Shown here: piece by piece, positions 63,182-64,000 of the stretch | Numbering within the stretch: the first letter of the stretch is position 1 | Layout of the letters: every line of letters starts with the position of its first letter | Assembly: GCA_016212095.1 (NCBI GenBank) | Contig: JACRHH010000005.1 | Location: 1 to 64,000, forward strand | Direction of reading: 5' to 3' | DNA from: Nitrospirota bacterium | GTDB lineage: Bacteria; Nitrospirota; Thermodesulfovibrionia; SZUA-242 | Length of the DNA: 64,000 bases | The notes under the pieces: generated by a model | What the model saw: the letters and a program-made list of their open reading frames with translations, nothing else | Database searches by the model: none | Told to the model about the DNA's origin: nothing | Made by a program: the position numbers and the translations under genes

Positions 63182-63934
63182 TCAGAAAAGAGTCGGCGGG
63201 CTTGGAATGATCGTGCCCACGCCGAAGTATGTGAAGACGGCGAACGCGAAGCCCGCGATTCCCATGATGGCGGCGGGTCTGCCGCGCCAGCCTTTCATCA
63301 GGCGGGCGTGCAGGTACATGCCCAGATAAAACCATGTTAGCGTTGACCAGAGCTCTTTCGATGTCCAGAGCCAGTATGTTCCGTAGGCTATGAAAAACCA
63401 GATGCTTCCAAGCACCAGCGATATGGTGAAGACTATCCATCCGTGAACCATCACGCGATACTGAACCGCTTCCAGCTTTTCATCGCCGCCGGTCAGGTAC
63501 ATTATTCCAAGATATGAACCCGCCGCCAGGAATCCGAAGCTCAGGAAGTAGGTGAGAATATGCAGAAAGAACCACGGCGTCCGGAGAAACGGCGAGATGC
63601 CGTCGATCCGGTTCGTGAGAAAAGAGACGAAAACGAAGACAACGGCAAGCGGCGCGCCGTACAGAAGCACTCGGTCATTCTTCTCGGCGCGAACCAGATA
63701 AAGCGTCACAAGCGCTATGGAAAGCGCCAGCAGCGATATGGTGTCGTGTTTTTCGGCAAGCGGAATCCAGCCAAGGTCGTAACCGCGCTTTATGAAGTTG
63801 ACGACATGAACGCCTATGCCGAGCTGGAAATACAACCTCGCGCGCGTGTTCTCGCCGATTGCCAGAATGTAGAAAACCGCCGCCGCAAGCAGCAGCCACG
63901 ATGAGAGTTCGCCAAGTTCGTTCAGTGATTCCAT
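63182..63934 (-). CDS. ccsA: CcsA-like cytochrome c assembly protein (second set)
   Basis: Product of about 250 residues from ATG 63934; longer starts at 63970 and 63994 are possible. Eight helices, with conserved His in AEKHDTISLLALS, FFLHILTYFLSF and MYLHARLMKG. The WWD-type region GTYWLWTSKELWSTLTW is a variant: WTSKE replaces the common WDPKE. Paired with the adjacent ResB-like gene as a second heme-attachment machine. Confidence 0.88.
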   Translation of the reverse strand: MESLNELGELSSWLLLAAAVFYILAIGENTRARLYFQLGIGVHVVNFIKRGYDLGWIPLAEKHDTISLLALSIALVTLYLVRAEKNDRVLLYGAPLAVVFVFVSFLTNRIDGISPFLRTPWFFLHILTYFLSFGFLAAGSYLGIMYLTGGDEKLEAVQYRVMVHGWIVFTISLVLGSIWFFIAYGTYWLWTSKELWSTLTWFYLGMYLHARLMKGWRGRPAAIMGIAGFAFAVFTYFGVGTIIPSPPTLF

Positions 63935-64000
63935 TGTTTGGTGTGCCGGATGGATTTTACAATTTTTCATTAGGATTGCGCGAATTCGGATCATGTCAAT

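Noticed and set aside
1-64000. tRNA, rRNA or riboswitch genes
   Set aside because: By eye I found no cloverleaf with a CCA-adjacent acceptor stem, no rRNA sequence and no known riboswitch core; a covariance-model search would be needed to exclude small RNAs.

Overview
The window looks like a chromosomal segment of a Gram-negative, anaerobic, metal- or electrode-reducing bacterium of the Desulfobacterota/Desulfuromonadia type (inference; Nitrospirota cannot be excluded). Reasons: ten c-type cytochrome genes carrying about 189 potential heme sites by my count, the CX4CH...CXXCH multiheme architecture known from Geobacter, OmcE-like tetraheme cytochromes, sigma-54 type promoters in front of cytochrome genes, and two sets of System II (ResB/CcsA) cytochrome c maturation genes.

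Layout. 1-2970: an AT-richer accessory patch with the tail of an IS630-type transposase, a small lipoprotein, and a secreted matrixin-type metalloprotease with its companion. 3002-13164: housekeeping genes (pgi; a chemoreceptor behind a sigma-28-like promoter; MgtC; rpsU; the rpmH-rnpA-yidD-yidC-mnmE block on the minus strand without jag; mtaD). 13289-27358: an extracellular electron-transfer region with a 21-heme cytochrome, two NHL beta-propeller lipoproteins, a GT2 glycosyltransferase, a TMTC-like membrane glycosyltransferase with TPRs, two OmcE-like tetraheme cytochromes, a probable outer-membrane barrel, a parvulin isomerase and an octaheme cytochrome. 27496-48648: a sigma-54 promoter followed by a probable 21-kb operon of one beta-propeller/FG-GAP protein and four giant multiheme cytochromes (39, 54, 29 and 13 potential hemes), closed by a strong terminator.

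48691-58779: a DUF2442-DUF4160-DUF2442 cassette, a Gld-type ABC system whose ATPase is separated from its permease, a ResB/CcsA pair, and inserted accessory genes (an ORF6N protein and a RelE/ParE-type toxin-antitoxin pair). 58847-63934: a monoheme cytochrome, a 16-heme paralogue of the giant cytochromes, a TPR lipoprotein and a second ResB/CcsA pair.

Working model (inference): the ResB/CcsA pairs attach heme to exported cytochromes. The tetraheme proteins may polymerise into OmcE-type filaments, with the isomerase, propeller lipoproteins and barrel helping export or assembly and the two glycosyltransferases decorating the surface. The giant cytochromes would form a second conduit or heme store. 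Several genes have a -10 element so close to the start codon that leaderless mRNAs are likely, and rnpA has no ordinary start codon covering its conserved N-terminus.
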